This document shows, in pieces, positions 12,203 through 24,262 of a DNA stretch of 64,000 bases. The translations under genes and the position numbers were made by a program. Source of the DNA: Ligustrum vulgare (lineage: Eukaryota > Streptophyta > Magnoliopsida > Lamiales > Oleaceae); contig OY743170.1 of the NCBI GenBank assembly GCA_963555705.1, positions 15,917,596-15,981,595 of the forward strand, given 5' to 3'. The notes below the pieces were generated by a model. The model had not been told where the DNA came from, did not search any database, and saw only the letters and a program-made list of their open reading frames with translations. The number at the start of each line of letters is the position of its first letter. Position 1 is the stretch's first letter.

Positions 12203-12465
12203 AGGTCACAATACAAGATAAATTCAGGTTACAAAATGTAAATTACTTAAGTCACAAATAATTTCAGGATCACAATTTATCAAAATAGTAGGTCACAATA
12301 ACAGTTTTATCAAGTCACAAATAATTGCAAGGTCACAAGTTTTAAATTAATCGATTCCGAATTATTTCTAGGTCACAACTTATCAAATTATGAGGTCACC
12401 AATCTTTTAAGTCACAATTCTCATATTATTAAGTCACAATTCACTTATTAATTATTAGGTCACAG
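12203..12465. repeat. Dispersed GGTCACAA motif array
   Basis: About 12 occurrences of RGTCACAA-type octamers (GGTCACAA, AGTCACAA, GGTTACAA, GGATCACAA) lie within about 260 bp at irregular 15-35 bp spacing, separated by AT-rich spacers. Confidence 0.8.
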
Positions 12466-13260
12466 TATATCCGAAAACTTTCCCACGTTACATTCTCACC
12501 ACCATCAGTTCACAACAACCACCATCTCATCGTTGAGGCCCACCAACACCGCCTCGTCGCCGCTGCCGCCAAAAAAAATTGCAGTCAGGATTCACCAATC
12601 CATCCAACCCCCAACTTGCACCACCATCTCTTCTCCAACTCATCCCAACTGTCACCGCCGGATGATCACCATCGACCCCTACACTTGCAAGCTATCACCG
12701 CCACACGCAACACACAAGCACCAGCCCCAATTTCCACCACCACCCTCAATTTCAACCACCTCCTGATTCCACTGCAACATATACCAATATACAGGCACAA
12801 CACAACACCAGCACCACCACCGGTCAAGTCCACCTCCCAAGTACATACAACACAACCCAAAAGTAACAGATCCTCCACCACTGCCACCAACACGACCCAA
12901 AAATAATAGATCCGCCCGCCATCAACACGGCCTAAAAATAACATATCCGCCACCACCGCCACCACTGCACCCACGACCACAACCAATTTCAAGAGAGAAA
13001 TCTGGAACGGAGCCGCTGTTGGGATCTGACTTCTAATGGCCGCCGCTAGATCGACTCAGTAGGGTCATTGCTTGATCGAAGCAACGGCGACGTTGCTGCC
13101 TCAAGGTAAGCCGCGCAGGACAGTCCCTGCAGTGCATGACGTTGACACTACTGGCAGGCACTTTTGTGCACGTTAACACTGTGGCGGCGCTGATAAAACT
13201 CTAGAGTGCCGATCCTTTGGCATATGGACTCCTAAATCAGAAGTGATACAGTGAGAATGG

Positions 13261-13263
<3 letters not shown>

Positions 13264-13314
<51 letters not shown>
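13264..13314. repeat. (GA)n microsatellite
   Basis: About 25 uninterrupted GA units, followed by two copies of GATGAGGGATTTGGCGTGGT. Confidence 0.95.
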
Positions 13315-13318
<4 letters not shown>

Positions 13319-14298
13319 AGGGATTTGGCGTGGTGGTGAGGATGAGGGATTTGGCGTGGTGGTGTGGAATGTGAATGAGGCTGAAATTAGGGTTAAATTT
13401 GGGGGTGGGTGTAGTTAATTTAATTTAAGAAAATAACAATAATAATAATTTTATATTTTATATTTATAAATTGAATTAAGACCTGATTTTTGAAGTTATA
13501 TAGGTTTAATCTTACTTATGAAATTGGATCTTTAAAAGTAGGGGTAGGTGTAATTTCCACTCAATATAAGCAATGGATTAGGGCCCAAGAAAAAAGCCCA
13601 GAAGCCCATTTTTGGTTTTTTTTTAAGAACCTGTAAAGGCCTTTTTCAATTTCAAAGTTTCATAACTTGCAGTCTTGCATTTACGATAGATTTCTTCTCC
13701 TCTCGAGTCTCGACAGTGACCGTTCGGTCATTCCTCAAGAATTCGAACATCACCGCACCTTCTCCCTTCAAGAAACTATGTTGAGTTTAAATCTCCCTTT
13801 CTTGTTCTTGAGTTCTCACAAAGAACAATTTACAATTGCTTCTCAAATCTCAAATAAAAAATCCTGATTCAACAATCGACATAGGCGTGGCTGAAATTAT
13901 GTGAATTTGATTTCTTTGTTTCTTCTTCGGGTAATTTAACTTTGCATTTATATATTCAATTTGATGATTTTGATTCTCTGCAAATTGTAATTCATAATTG
14001 TGTTATTTTGGTTCATTGATATCTTCCATTTCTTTTTTTCCTTCCTTTTTAAAACTTAATTTTGTTGTAATTCTTCTTTGAAATATTCGTTATTTATTGC
14101 TAGATCTGGTTTGGATTAATTAGCACTTTATAATTTCCCTTTTTTTTCCTTTATGGCAGGTTTTGTCTTGTATTGGAGATAACAAGAAAGACAAAGTCAA
14201 GAAAAAAAAAAACAGGTTCTATTGTTCATTGTTTTTAGTTTTAGTTTTAGTTTTGATTTTGAGATTTGTTTTTACTATTTTATTCTAATTTAGTCATT

Positions 14299-16760
14299 AT
14301 GTCGACTAGAAAACATTTGTCTGGACATGATAAAAAAAAAAAAAAAAAAGATCAAGAATTTATTTCATCTAAAGTTAATTGACTTATTGGTAGAGAAGGG
14401 ACCTATTAGAGTAAATATGACCAATTTTCCTAAAGATTCAAAAGAAAGGCATTTCTCTTCATCGCATTACACTCGTTGCTTATCAAATGGAGAGAAGAGA
14501 GAGAGAGAGAGAGAATATGGTTGGTATACTCGGTTTCATTGGAAAAAAGTGTTTTGCTTTTGTTGCAAGTTGTTCAAGTCAAATCAAACTACTATGCAAT
14601 TAGCTAATGAAGGGACAAATGACTGGATAAACCTTAGTTCAAAGCTTAAAAGTCATAAAATTAGTAGTAGCCACACGGATAACATGAAAAAATGGATTGA
14701 ATTGGAGAAACGATTAAACAAGAATGAAACAATTGATAAAGTTATACAAGATCAAATTAACAAAGATACAGAACATTGGAGAGAAGTCTTTGTCCGAATA
14801 GTTTCAATTTTCAGTTACCTCGGTAAGAAAAATTTGGCATTTCGTGGAAGTAATGAGAAACTATATGAAAAGGATAATGGGAATTTTTTAGGTCTCATTG
14901 AAATGCTTGGTGACTTTGATCCAATTATGAAAGAACACGTTAGACGTATCCAAAATAATGAAATTCGCTCTCATTTTCTTAGCCACAAAATTCAAAATGA
15001 ATTCATACTCATGTTAGCATGTGCAATCATCCAAAAAGTTAAAGAGGCAAAGTATTTTTCAATAATTCTTGATTGTACAGCAGATATAAGTCATGAAGAA
15101 CAAAATGTCTCTTGTCATACGATGTGTAGATGTTTTGACAAGTCCAATTAAGGTAGAAGAGTTCTTTTAGGATTCCTTAAAAGTCAATGATACTTCAGGG
15201 CAAGGATTGTTTGATGAATTGATAAATACATTACAAGAACTTCAATTTGATATTGGTGACTTGAGAGGACAAGGTTATGATAATGGTTCTAACATGAAAG
15301 GTAAGCATAAAGGTGTGCAGAAAATAGTATTAGATATAAATCCAAGAGCTTTTTACACTCCATGTGGTTGTCGTAGCCTTAATCTTGTACTTTGTGATAT
15401 GGCAAATTCTTGAGGCTAAATCTTTTTTTGGAATTGTGCAATGCTTGTATGTCTTGTTTTTATCTTCTACAAAGCGGTGGCAATTTTTGCAAGATAATGT
15501 AGATGGATTTACACTTAAGCCACTATCACAAACTCGTTGGGAAAGTCGAGTAGAAAGTATTAAAGCTATAAGATTTCAAGCTCCAAAAATAAAAGTTTCT
15601 TTAACTCACCTAATGGAAATAAGTGATGATCCCAAAACATTCAGGGAAGCATTCAGGAAAGTCGAATAGAAAGTATTAAAGCTATAAGATTTCAAGCTAT
15701 AAAAATAAAAGTTTCTTTAACTCACCTAATGGAAATAAGTGATGATCCCAAAACATTCAGGGAAACATTCAGGAAAGTCGAATAGAAAGTATTAAAGCTA
15801 TAAGATTTCAAGCTCCAAAAATAAAAGTTTCTTTAACTCACCTAATGGAAATAAGTTATGATCCCAAAACATTCAGGGAAGCAAAAAGTTTATTATCAGA
15901 TATTATGGACTTTGAATTCTTGTTTGGGATGGTTATTTGGTATAATATATTATCTACTGTTAATAGAGTAAGCAAAATGTCACAAAGTAGTGATATGGTC
16001 ATTGATGCTGCTATATGTCACTTGAAAGCACTCATTTTGTTCTTTGAAAAATATAGAGAAACAGGATTTGAGACTAACATGATTACTGCTAAGGAAATTG
16101 CCACTCGAATGGAAACTGAACCTTAATTTCATGAAAAGCGGACTATTCATAGAAAGAAGCAATTTCATGAAAATGTAAGTGATGAAGTAACACATTCTGC
16201 TGAAGAATCTTTTAGAATTGATTATTTTTTTATACATAGTTGATCAAGCTCTTTCTTCTCTTGAGTGTAGGTTTAAACAACTTTAAGAATTTGAAAATTT
16301 TTTTGGATTTCTATTTGATTTTAAAAAGTTGTGTTCAGCAGATGATGATTATTTAAAGAGTTCATGTGATAAATTAGAAGACTTCTTGAGGCATGGAATG
16401 GATTCAGATATTAATGGGCATGAGTTATTCCTAGAGTTGAAAGTTGTGAGATACTTGCCGAAAGAGACCAAGAATGCAACTCAAGTTCTTGAATATTTAA
16501 ATATAATTGGTGGTTGTTTTCCGAATGTGGAGATATCTTATAGAATACTTTTGACCATACCAATCACAGTTGCTTCTGCAGAAAGGAGCTTCTCAAAGTT
16601 AAAATTGATAAAATCTTACCTTCGATCAACAATGTCACAAGATAGATTGAATGGATTGACAATGATATCTATTGAAGAAAACATGTCAGAACAAGTTGAT
16701 GTTAATAGTTTGATTACTGATTTTGCATCCAAGACTGCTAGAAGAGTAAATTTGAATTAA
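14299..16760 (+). pseudogene. hAT transposase (TTF zinc finger, DUF4371, hAT dimerisation)
   Basis: The relic starts with ATG at 14299 (MSTRKHLSG) and shifts frame in a run of A at 14331-14349. It then gives a TTF-type zinc-finger region (FPKDSKERHFSSSHYTR, VFCFCCKLFK), a DUF4371-like core (FSIILDCTADISHEEQ; GQGYDNGSNMKG; TPCGCRSLNLVL), and the C-terminal dimerisation domain (ISYRILLTIPITVASAERSFSKLK, 16530-16615). At least four frameshifts or stops interrupt it (near 14340, 15150, 15410 and 15670, plus 16125-16330), and a 116-bp segment is triplicated. Intact relatives are about 750-800 aa, and the same proteins are often annotated as zinc finger MYM-type 1-like. Inactive. Confidence 0.88.
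15541..15884. repeat. 116-bp tandem triplication inside hAT transposase
   Basis: Near-identical copies start at 15541, 15657 and 15773 (GAAAGTCGAATAGAAAG to ACATTCAGGGAA). Because 116 is not a multiple of three, each extra copy shifts the frame. Confidence 0.92.
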
Positions 16761-16865
16761 AATCTAACTGAATATTCTATTGTGACTTTTACGGATTCAT
16801 TTTTATTGTTATTATTATTTTTATTTCGTTATATATAAATTTTGTTTTATGCATTGATAGGGCCC

Positions 16866-19650
16866 CAGACAAGTTCACAAGTGGTCATGGTTTTTGCATG
16901 ATACTCAGCTTCGGCAGAAGAACGAGAAACAACAAATTTTTACTTAGTGTGACAAGAGATGGGACCAGTACCAAGTGAAAAATTCGGTGGTGGAACGTCG
17001 AGTGCTAGGATAACTAGCTCAATCGAAATCCAAGTAAGCTGAAAGTTGAAGATCATTTTGTGCAGAGTAAAGAAGGCCATGTCCTAGAGAACCTTTCAAG
17101 TAGTGGAGATATGAAGAGCTTCTTAGTATTGTGAACCACGAGGATTTTGCATGAATTGACTTAGCATGTTGATGGAGAAAGAGATGTCCGGGCTAGTGAT
17201 GATTAAGTATAGCAGTCTACCTACTAACCGTATATATGTACTAGGATCAGTCAAAGAAATACCATCATCAGGGTTTAGTTTCAAATTCTGATCTATGGGA
17301 AAGTGAAGGTCCGGAACCCGAAATGTCCAAAGTCTGTCAGAATATTCATGGTATAGTGGTATACTTTCGTTGGTCAACAAAAATCCCAAGTGGTGATCGA
17401 GCAACCTCAAATCCGAGAAAATACTTCATGGTACATAAATCTTTGATTTTAAAATGAGTATCAAAGGATGTTGTAAGTGAAGTAATGGAAGAGAGGTCAT
17501 TACCTGCAACCAAAATATCGTCAGCATAAACTAGAACCACAATAAGAGAAGAGCCATTAGTCCGAGTAAAGAGTGAGTGATTATCAACAAATTGAGTGAA
17601 ACCATCAGACAATAGTATAAAAGATAGTTTTGAGTACCAATTATGAGAAGCTTGCTTAAGACCATAAAGAGATTTTAGTAGGCGACATATACATGTCTCC
17701 CCCTATTGACCGTATTCGAGAGGGAGCGACATGTAGACCTCTTCTTGTAAATCTCCATGAAGGAAGGCATTATTTATATCGAGTTGATGAAGATGCCAAT
17801 GACAAGCTGCAGCAACGTCCAAAACACAGGGAACAATGTAGGGAGGAAGAGGGAATGCGGTTTATGAGATAAGTAGTTGTGAGGACACATTCATCCTAAA
17901 AGATAAGAGGGAGGTGAGCTTGAAAAATGAAGACACCAAGCTACATTCAATATATGACGGTGTTTCATTCAGCAACACCATTCTGTCGTGCTGTTTCAAT
18001 GTAAGTACATTCATGAAAATCGCCCTGCGCAGAGAAAGATCTGGAGTGTTGTGTGCAAGGAATTCTTGACCATTATCAGTGCGTATGTGACGTATTTTGG
18101 CATTAAATTGAATGTAAATAATGGAAAAAAGTGCTCGAAGACATGATAAAGTTTCGGATTTGAAACGCATTAAGTACAACCAAGTGACCCGAGAATATTC
18201 ATCAACTATGGTTAAAAAATAATGGGCCCCTGAGAGAGAAGCAGTATGTCAACCGCCCTAAATATTACAGAAATAAATAGCGGTACATTATGAAAAGACG
18301 GATGACCTAAACGTTGGTGCCATGTGTCAAAAGTGATAGGGCTGGATGATTGGAGAACAATGGCTGGAACATGTTTGAAATAGTATAGTCTTTTACGTTC
18401 TTCACCTACTTCAACAAACTTCTTTGTGATTCAATCCTGAAAAGTACAAAATGTTGGGAAAAAAGGAGACAGCACAATTTAGAGATTTAGTTAGTTGGCT
18501 CATAAATAATAAATTAAAATTAAAATCAAGAACAGATAAAACATTAGAAAGTGTAAGATGGGGAGATAGGGAAATTTCACTCGTACTAGATACGGGAGGT
18601 ATGAGCACCTTTTGGGAGACATACAAAGGGTGGGGAGGAAATTGTACTAGAATTACTTTTTAGGGGTAATGTGGTAATGTGGTGAGTAGCACCACTATCA
18701 ATTATCCACGACTAAAATTTGGGGGAAGAGACCCGACCTGCAAAGTGAGAATTGAGAAAAGGAGGAGCACAACCTGCAAAGGAGAGGGAGGAGGGTTTTA
18801 GGAGCTCCATTAATTGGCTATATTGATCGTTAGAGAGGCTGGGACTTGCACTCGAAGTTGAAGAACTAGAAGTTGCGTTAGCTTGTTGAGCAGTCAGAGA
18901 TGACAGATCAAGAGCCCTTACTTGATGAACTGTCGGAGACGACAAACTAGACAACCCGAGCTTGGACTTAGACGACCACCACTCCAGGTAACCTAAAATT
19001 TTGAAGCATTTTATACTAGAGTGACTCGGCTTCCCAAACTCTTCATAAAGGGGCATCCCAGGTGGCCAAAAACGCCTGGGTCATGGAGGTTGTTGCTGTG
19101 TTGCTGGAGAAAGAGCGAGCTTAACAGAGATAGTAGACAGGGAGGTAGGAATTTGAACCAGCCTCTGTGTCTCTTCTTGGTGTAGTATGGAATAACACTT
19201 GCTGATGGTTGGCAGAGATCAGTGGCCAAAATATTAGACCGAAGTTGTTGAAAACTATCATTAAGGCCCATGAGGAATTGATAGACACTGTTTGCATCCT
19301 GAATTTGCGGGAGTTGTAATTGCACCCCAAGTGCATGCAGTTATTGGTTTGAGTGATGCCAATTCATCCTACAGTTCTTTCAATTAGCCATAGTAGGAGG
19401 TAACAGATTGTTGTTCTTGCTGAAGGTTGGCTAATTCACGTTTGAGTCTAAACATTTTGGGGCGGTCTCTCTGTTGAAACGTTTTTTCGAGTTCAACCCA
19501 AAATTCGTTCGGTTTAGCACGATACAGAAGGCTTCCAGTGAGGGATTGATCGATGGAATGGAGGAGCTAAGAGATAATATCACATCATCGATCCTAAATC
19601 CGGGTAGCAGCAGGTTCGGGGGTTGGTCGGGTGATGATACCGAGAACAAA
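16866..19650 (-). pseudogene. Copia gag-pol remains
   Basis: Read downward on the minus strand the order is gag (FLMGLNDSFQQLRSNIL, about 19290-19240, with zinc-knuckle-like remains), protease (WIIDSGATHHIT at about 18705-18670, preceded by an in-frame TAG), pre-integrase (WHQRLGHPSF, about 18320), integrase (IRHIRTDNGQEF, about 18090), reverse transcriptase ([30 protein letters not shown], then VYADDILVAGND at 17540-17505) and the start of RNase H (SRSSAEAEYHAKTM, about 16920). This protease-integrase-RT-RNase H order defines Copia. Frameshifts and stops separate nearly every domain. Confidence 0.9.
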
Positions 19651-19865
19651 ACCTAGATTATTCTTGGAATTCAAGGCACGGGTTATGGCTCGACGTCAAG
19701 CAGGTAGTTATCACCGATAAGGGTATGTCGACAAGGATTTGATTGGGTTGATCAGAAGAATGTAAGAAGTAATGGTGGTGCATCGATGATTGATTTTGAG
19801 ATATTAGATATGAGGGCCGGAACAACCATAGAAGAACGGTAATGGTATGGGTTCTTTAACCTATT

Positions 19866-19877
19866 ACTCTGATACCA
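19866..19877 (-). other. Copia primer-binding site
   Basis: On the minus strand TGGTATCAGAGT directly follows the LTR end. This is the usual complement of the initiator methionine tRNA 3' end used by plant Copia elements. Confidence 0.9.
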
Positions 19878-20072
19878 TGTTAGATTTCAAAAATTGTTTG
19901 AATGAAGAATAGGTTTTTCATTGATATTGTTGAATGATAATGAGGAATTTATAATTTATAATACCTCAAGAACTAATTTATGGAAAGAAATATATTATTA
20001 TAGAAATGAATTATGGTAATATAATTGCAAAGCAAGTAAATATCTTTTGTATCTTCATTCCATATTTTAACA
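19878..20072 (-). repeat. Copia 5' LTR (195 bp)
   Basis: In plus orientation it begins TGTTAGATTTC and ends TATTTTAACA, the canonical TG...CA ends. The primer-binding site abuts it at 19877. Its partner is split as 8047-8140 plus 11688-11748 and lacks about 40 bp of the middle. Confidence 0.88.
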
Positions 20073-22518
20073 TGTCTCGACCAAAAAAGGTAAAAGAGAT
20101 TAGTTTGAAATGACGATTTATTGAAAAGGGGAGCGTAGAATAGGACTTTTGAAACATCAAAAATTACTTCAAAGATTAAGAAATTGCTTTTAAAATTATT
20201 TCAGATGAAGTTAATGTTAGGTAACATTCTACGAACCTCTTCAACAAAATGTAGAAGACAAAAAAATAAAAATCTATAAACTATTGAGAAAATATTATGC
20301 AACAAGATAATTGAGGTATTCAGCTAAAAATAGTTATATGAAATTATGTATTTGAAAATCTTAAGAGGCAACCCGTTTGATGGCAATTATAAAGAGAAAT
20401 TGTTGTTCTGAATAGTTATTTTTTGAAGAATGTGGGGTTAAAAAATATGAAAATTTTTAATTTATGTGTTGATTATTTTATTGTGTGAATGTGTAATTAA
20501 AAATGAGTTTTAAAAATAAAGAATTATTTCAAATGTAGTCAAACTGAGTCTCGGATTACTTTCTTCTTGGGTGTAATATTGTTTAGGCCACGTAGTTCTT
20601 CCAATAAAAGGTGCCATGTTAGCAAAGAGACAATTAATTAAAGGGTAATATTGACATCACATTTTTTGTTAATCACACCACATTTTAGTTGCTGTGAAAA
20701 TCCCTAAGTTTTAATTTCCTTATTTTTACATTTACGTGGTCAAGTCTTTTTTAAATTTTCTTATAATCATCTATTTATTAATTTTTACATATTGTCTATA
20801 GAGACGATTGTCATCCAAAATATTTGTTATGATGATGAAAAAGACTTACTTATCTCTCATACTCTTAAAATAACCGATATAAATATTGCATATCTTTTCA
20901 ATGCACTTTATCGTAATAATGGAATATATAAATCGTGATTAGAGGCAAAATATGTTAATTAATTGAAGGTTGAGAATAATAACGAGATGAAAAAAGTTGA
21001 GGACATAAGAGCAAAATTTAACAAATATTGAAGATCTTTCTTGCAATTAGAACGTGGTGTAGATATAAAAAAAAAAATTGTGTGAATATAACTGCCCATA
21101 ATTAAATAAATAAAAATTAATTAGCAGACCAGAACCGAGCACTTGTGCTTTTGTGGAGATGCGTTAGTAATTAAAGCTCATGTGTTGGATAGGATTAAAA
21201 TTCGGTTTTAATCTCAAGTCAACGTCAACAAATAATTTTAACCACACATCTTATGAGATCCACAACTTTACAACCACACATCTCATTAAATTTTATCAAT
21301 ATCTACTAAAAATCTGATTTTATTAAATACCAAACACGTACAAAATTTCATCATTTATTATTATACTTATTTATTAATATTTTTCTCACTGAGCGGTTGT
21401 TTTGATAAAGATGTTGAATTTGTAACTTGAAGAGTTTTAAAAAGTCAAGCTCAGTTTCAACCTCCAATCGAACACTCAATAAAGGCTCTACTCACAAACT
21501 GTACACCTTGGCTACCACAACTTTAAACTCACAATGGATCAGTGGTGATGAAAACAAATTCACAAATGGAGGAAGAAATCAAGAATGTAGTAATGGTAGA
21601 AACTCACACCCATTCGACTGCCTCTCTATCTCACTCTATTGATTTCAAACACACAAGCACAAGAATAATGGCACAATTGCAATATATATGGGCTAGGTTA
21701 AGATCATTATGGCTCTATTCGACAAAAGAATGTTAGCATTTATTTTTGTTTTTGATATTTTTTGGTAAAATGTGCGACTAAAAAGTGGCTTTGAAAAATG
21801 TATATGGCTAAAAAATGGTTTAAATTTTGTATTGTTTATAAAATTAAATTTATACATTGTAATCTTTGTGATAAAGAACAAAGCTGGGCGAAGATTCTCA
21901 ATTATTGGACCAACGAAAAACCTAGACCAAAACCTAATATCAACATCTAAAAGATCAACACAAATGAGCCATACTAAGTGGGCCATAAGCAACTTAACTA
22001 AGTTGTTTCAATGATCCAATCATTTTCATGTCGAGTCAATCATTTAGGTGTCGTTATATATTTATAGGAAATAATAAACTCAACAAAATTGTTGATAAGA
22101 ATTGATCAAATGAGTAGTTGATTAAAAAAATTATAAATTTTAACAATTTGTTGTTAAAACAAGCACTAAATTCAATATTGCCTTCTTTATACATAAGGAT
22201 TATATTCAGGAACAGTCAATTGGGAAACCCCTTGGAAATATATTCATAAATCTTATTAAAAATACTTTATATGTCTAAGAAGATACGAACAAAGATTTGA
22301 TAATAATTTATGAACATGTCGAAAGTTTAGAAAGTGAGCTTTAACGGTCCTATCAAACTCATATATATAACAAAATGAAAGAAATGGAATAGAGATAGAA
22401 AAAGTCAGTTGAGATTCCAGTTCCAATAGACCAAATTGTTTCAGTATTGTCTATGATATGCAACCTAAGAAAGGAAGAGATCAACTGCAAAAAATGGATC
22501 ATGGACATTTATGGTCGC
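20073..22518. other. AT-rich non-coding stretch, no gene seen
   Basis: Only short incidental ORFs occur. Imperfect inverted ends near 21392 (GGTTGTTTTGATAA) and 22168 (complement of GCTTGTTTTAACAA) hint at an old 0.78-kb element. Confidence in that element is low. Confidence 0.4.
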
Positions 22519-23204
22519 TGTTGATATACTTGACTACTTAAGGGGTCAAGTCTAGGTCCAACTAAATAGAGCTCATACTCCTCCAAGCAGAGGGACCTGA
22601 CATCAAAATTATAGTGATCACTGACCTCAACAAATACTAAACTCAGCATTCGGTATTGTAAGCTTATTCCCAACTTGGAGTTAACCGAACTGAACTTATC
22701 CTTATGCTCCGAAATAAGTCAAAGTTCCCGAGATACTCAATAATTTGCAAGTGGATCACTTTGAACCTCAAAACTTGGAAAGAGCAACAAGTTTACTCCA
22801 TGCCTACATAGGAAGTGACAACGTTCAGCCTATCAAGAAGGCAGCTAGTCAATTCCAAGATCATAGGGACCCATCAAAGTCTACAAATAGAAGTTAATCA
22901 TCATTTGTCTTGGAAATGAGAAAAAATTGCATTTTCTTTGTAATAATTATCTTATTTTGTCATAAATAGGAAGCAATAGTAACAAGTGATGTCCATAAGA
23001 AAAAAGAGATAAATCTTCCAAATACTACTTGTATTCTCCAAAATATTATCCTAAAATACGTAATAAAGTTCTACTGAAGCCTGATATTAAGCCCGAATCT
23101 ATCTCTCACGTGAAACCCATTTCTTAACCTTATTTTCTATTTTTCGTTCATTTTAAGTTGACTAAAAAAGTAACACATGTATGTACTATTCTGCGACGTC
23201 AACA
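22519..23204 (+). repeat. Probable Gypsy 5' LTR
   Basis: The right end GACGTCAACA is followed by TTTTGGTGCTAGAGAAA, a typical plant Gypsy primer-binding region. A CATAAATAGG box near 22962 is a plausible promoter. The left end is taken at TGTTGATATACTTG because it mirrors the right end; this boundary is weak. Confidence 0.5.
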
Positions 23205-24262
23205 GTTTTGGTGCTAGAGAAAACAAGGATCTCCACAAACCAACAAAAAGGAATTGAAATTCCTTCTTAAAAATAAAATCTGCCATTTCATCAAATACCT
23301 CTTTTGAAATTACGTGTAAATTTCTACAAAATGAGTCAAAGTTTGCATTCCAGCAATGCTCGAACAATGAACTCTGACAGAAATATCCCCAAACTTTGGC
23401 CTTAGTGAGACCTCAAGGGGTGTTGTAGATCCTTGTATGGATCTATTCATGGAAAAATTGGAACACCCCACCAACACTATAGCCCGCATTGAACAAAATC
23501 AAAATATTGCATGTCCAACAGTAGAAGTTGAGTCCCTTAATCGATGACACAAAAATTCTCACTCTGTAAGGAGAAGTCTGTGCTTCGTTGAAGATACTCT
23601 AGAAGAAACCAATGCAGGAGGACGGACTCTCCCCAACACACACCATACTCAAAGATGTGAAGGGAGTGTGTTCAGCCACTTAGAAAATCCAAGTCGTCAA
23701 CCTCCCAAAATAGCTACTACCAGAACTGGACCAACCTTGGAGAAAGAATACCCTCTTAAAACAAATTCGTAGAAGTAAATGAACTAAAAGTGATAAAGCA
23801 AAGAATTGCAATACTGGAGTCAAAGAAGAGAAACTCGAAGGGAAAGTTCACCCAAAATGTACACTCACCATTTTCTAAAGACAACTTAGACGTTTTTGCA
23901 TGGAGCCATTCTGGCATGGAAAGGATAGATACCATAGTAGCCTACCAAAAACTCAACATAGACCCCTAATATTCGACCTAAGCAACAACAAATGAAGCCT
24001 CTGAACCTAGAGCGATATGAAGCATTGGCTAAAGAAGTAGATAAATTGGTAAGCAATAGATTTATTAGAGAAGCTCAGAACCCAAAGTAGGTTACCAATC
24101 CAGTCCTTGTAATGAAAGAAGTGGAGTTAGAGGATCTGAATCGACTTAACCGACCTCAATAAAGCCTACAAAAAAGATAGCTTTCTTTATCCACGAATTG
24201 ACTAGATGGTGGATGCTGCTACAAGTCACGAACTCTTAAGTTTCATGGATGCATATTCAGGT
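23205..24262 (+). pseudogene. Ty3/Gypsy gag and reverse transcriptase fragment
   Basis: The stretch after the primer-binding site reads as a degenerate gag with many stops. From about 23960 the translation matches Gypsy RT: RPKQQQMKPLNLERYEALAKE, EVDKLVSNRFIREAQNP, NPVLVMK, then shifted frames ending SFMDAYSGY at about 24262. The coding sequence breaks off exactly where the satellite array begins. The YLDD-type active site and everything beyond it are absent. Confidence 0.78.

Larger units (their letters stand above)
12062..13560. mobile_element. MULE-like element 1
   Basis: Perfect 9-bp duplications TCAATATAA at 12053-12061 and 13561-13569 flank 1,499 bp. The left end is GGGAAAAATACAT and the right end reads inward as GTGGAAATTACACC, a short imperfect inverted repeat. 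A 9-bp duplication is typical of Mutator-like elements. Inside are a GGTCACAA motif array (12203-12465), a GC-rich stretch rich in CCACCACC (12490-13200) and a (GA)n tract. No transposase is present. Ends and layout match element 2 at 53671-54996. Confidence 0.8.
13587..16857 (+). mobile_element. hAT element with TTF-type transposase
   Basis: The 3,271-bp segment is flanked by the 8-bp direct repeat TAGGGCCC (13579-13586 and 16858-16865), the size of a hAT target duplication. It separates two halves of the Copia RNase H and contains a hAT transposase relic. Clear terminal inverted repeats were not seen, so the exact ends are provisional. MULE-like element 1 lies just outside its left end, in Copia sequence. 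Confidence 0.72.
8047..20072 (-). mobile_element. Ty1/Copia LTR retrotransposon, degenerate, with nested insertions
   Basis: Both LTRs and all internal landmarks are recognisable on the minus strand. The 5' LTR is 19878-20072, the primer-binding site 19866-19877, gag to RNase H runs 19650 down to about 11760, the polypurine tract is 11749-11760, and the 3' LTR is 8047-11748 split by a Helitron. Flanks AGTCT (8042-8046) and TGTCT (20073-20077) are a 5-bp target duplication with one mismatch. Of about 12 kb, roughly 8.3 kb is later insertions, leaving a Copia of about 3.7 kb that is shorter than usual because of deletions. The coding region has many stops and frameshifts. Confidence 0.88.

Noticed and set aside
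12533..12992. Overlapping proline/threonine-rich and glycine/valine-rich ORFs
   Set aside because: Frames stay open on both strands because of CCACCACC-type low complexity inside a MULE-like element; a captured gene cannot be shown.
8047..20077. Reading the whole 12-kb Copia span as one unusually large element
   Set aside because: The LTR is only 195 bp and the joined Copia parts total about 3.7 kb; the excess is explained by separate insertions with their own ends and target duplications.
21427..22014. Plus-strand ORFs of 64-80 aa
   Set aside because: There is no similarity to any family I recognise and codon structure looks random; probably an old transposon remnant.
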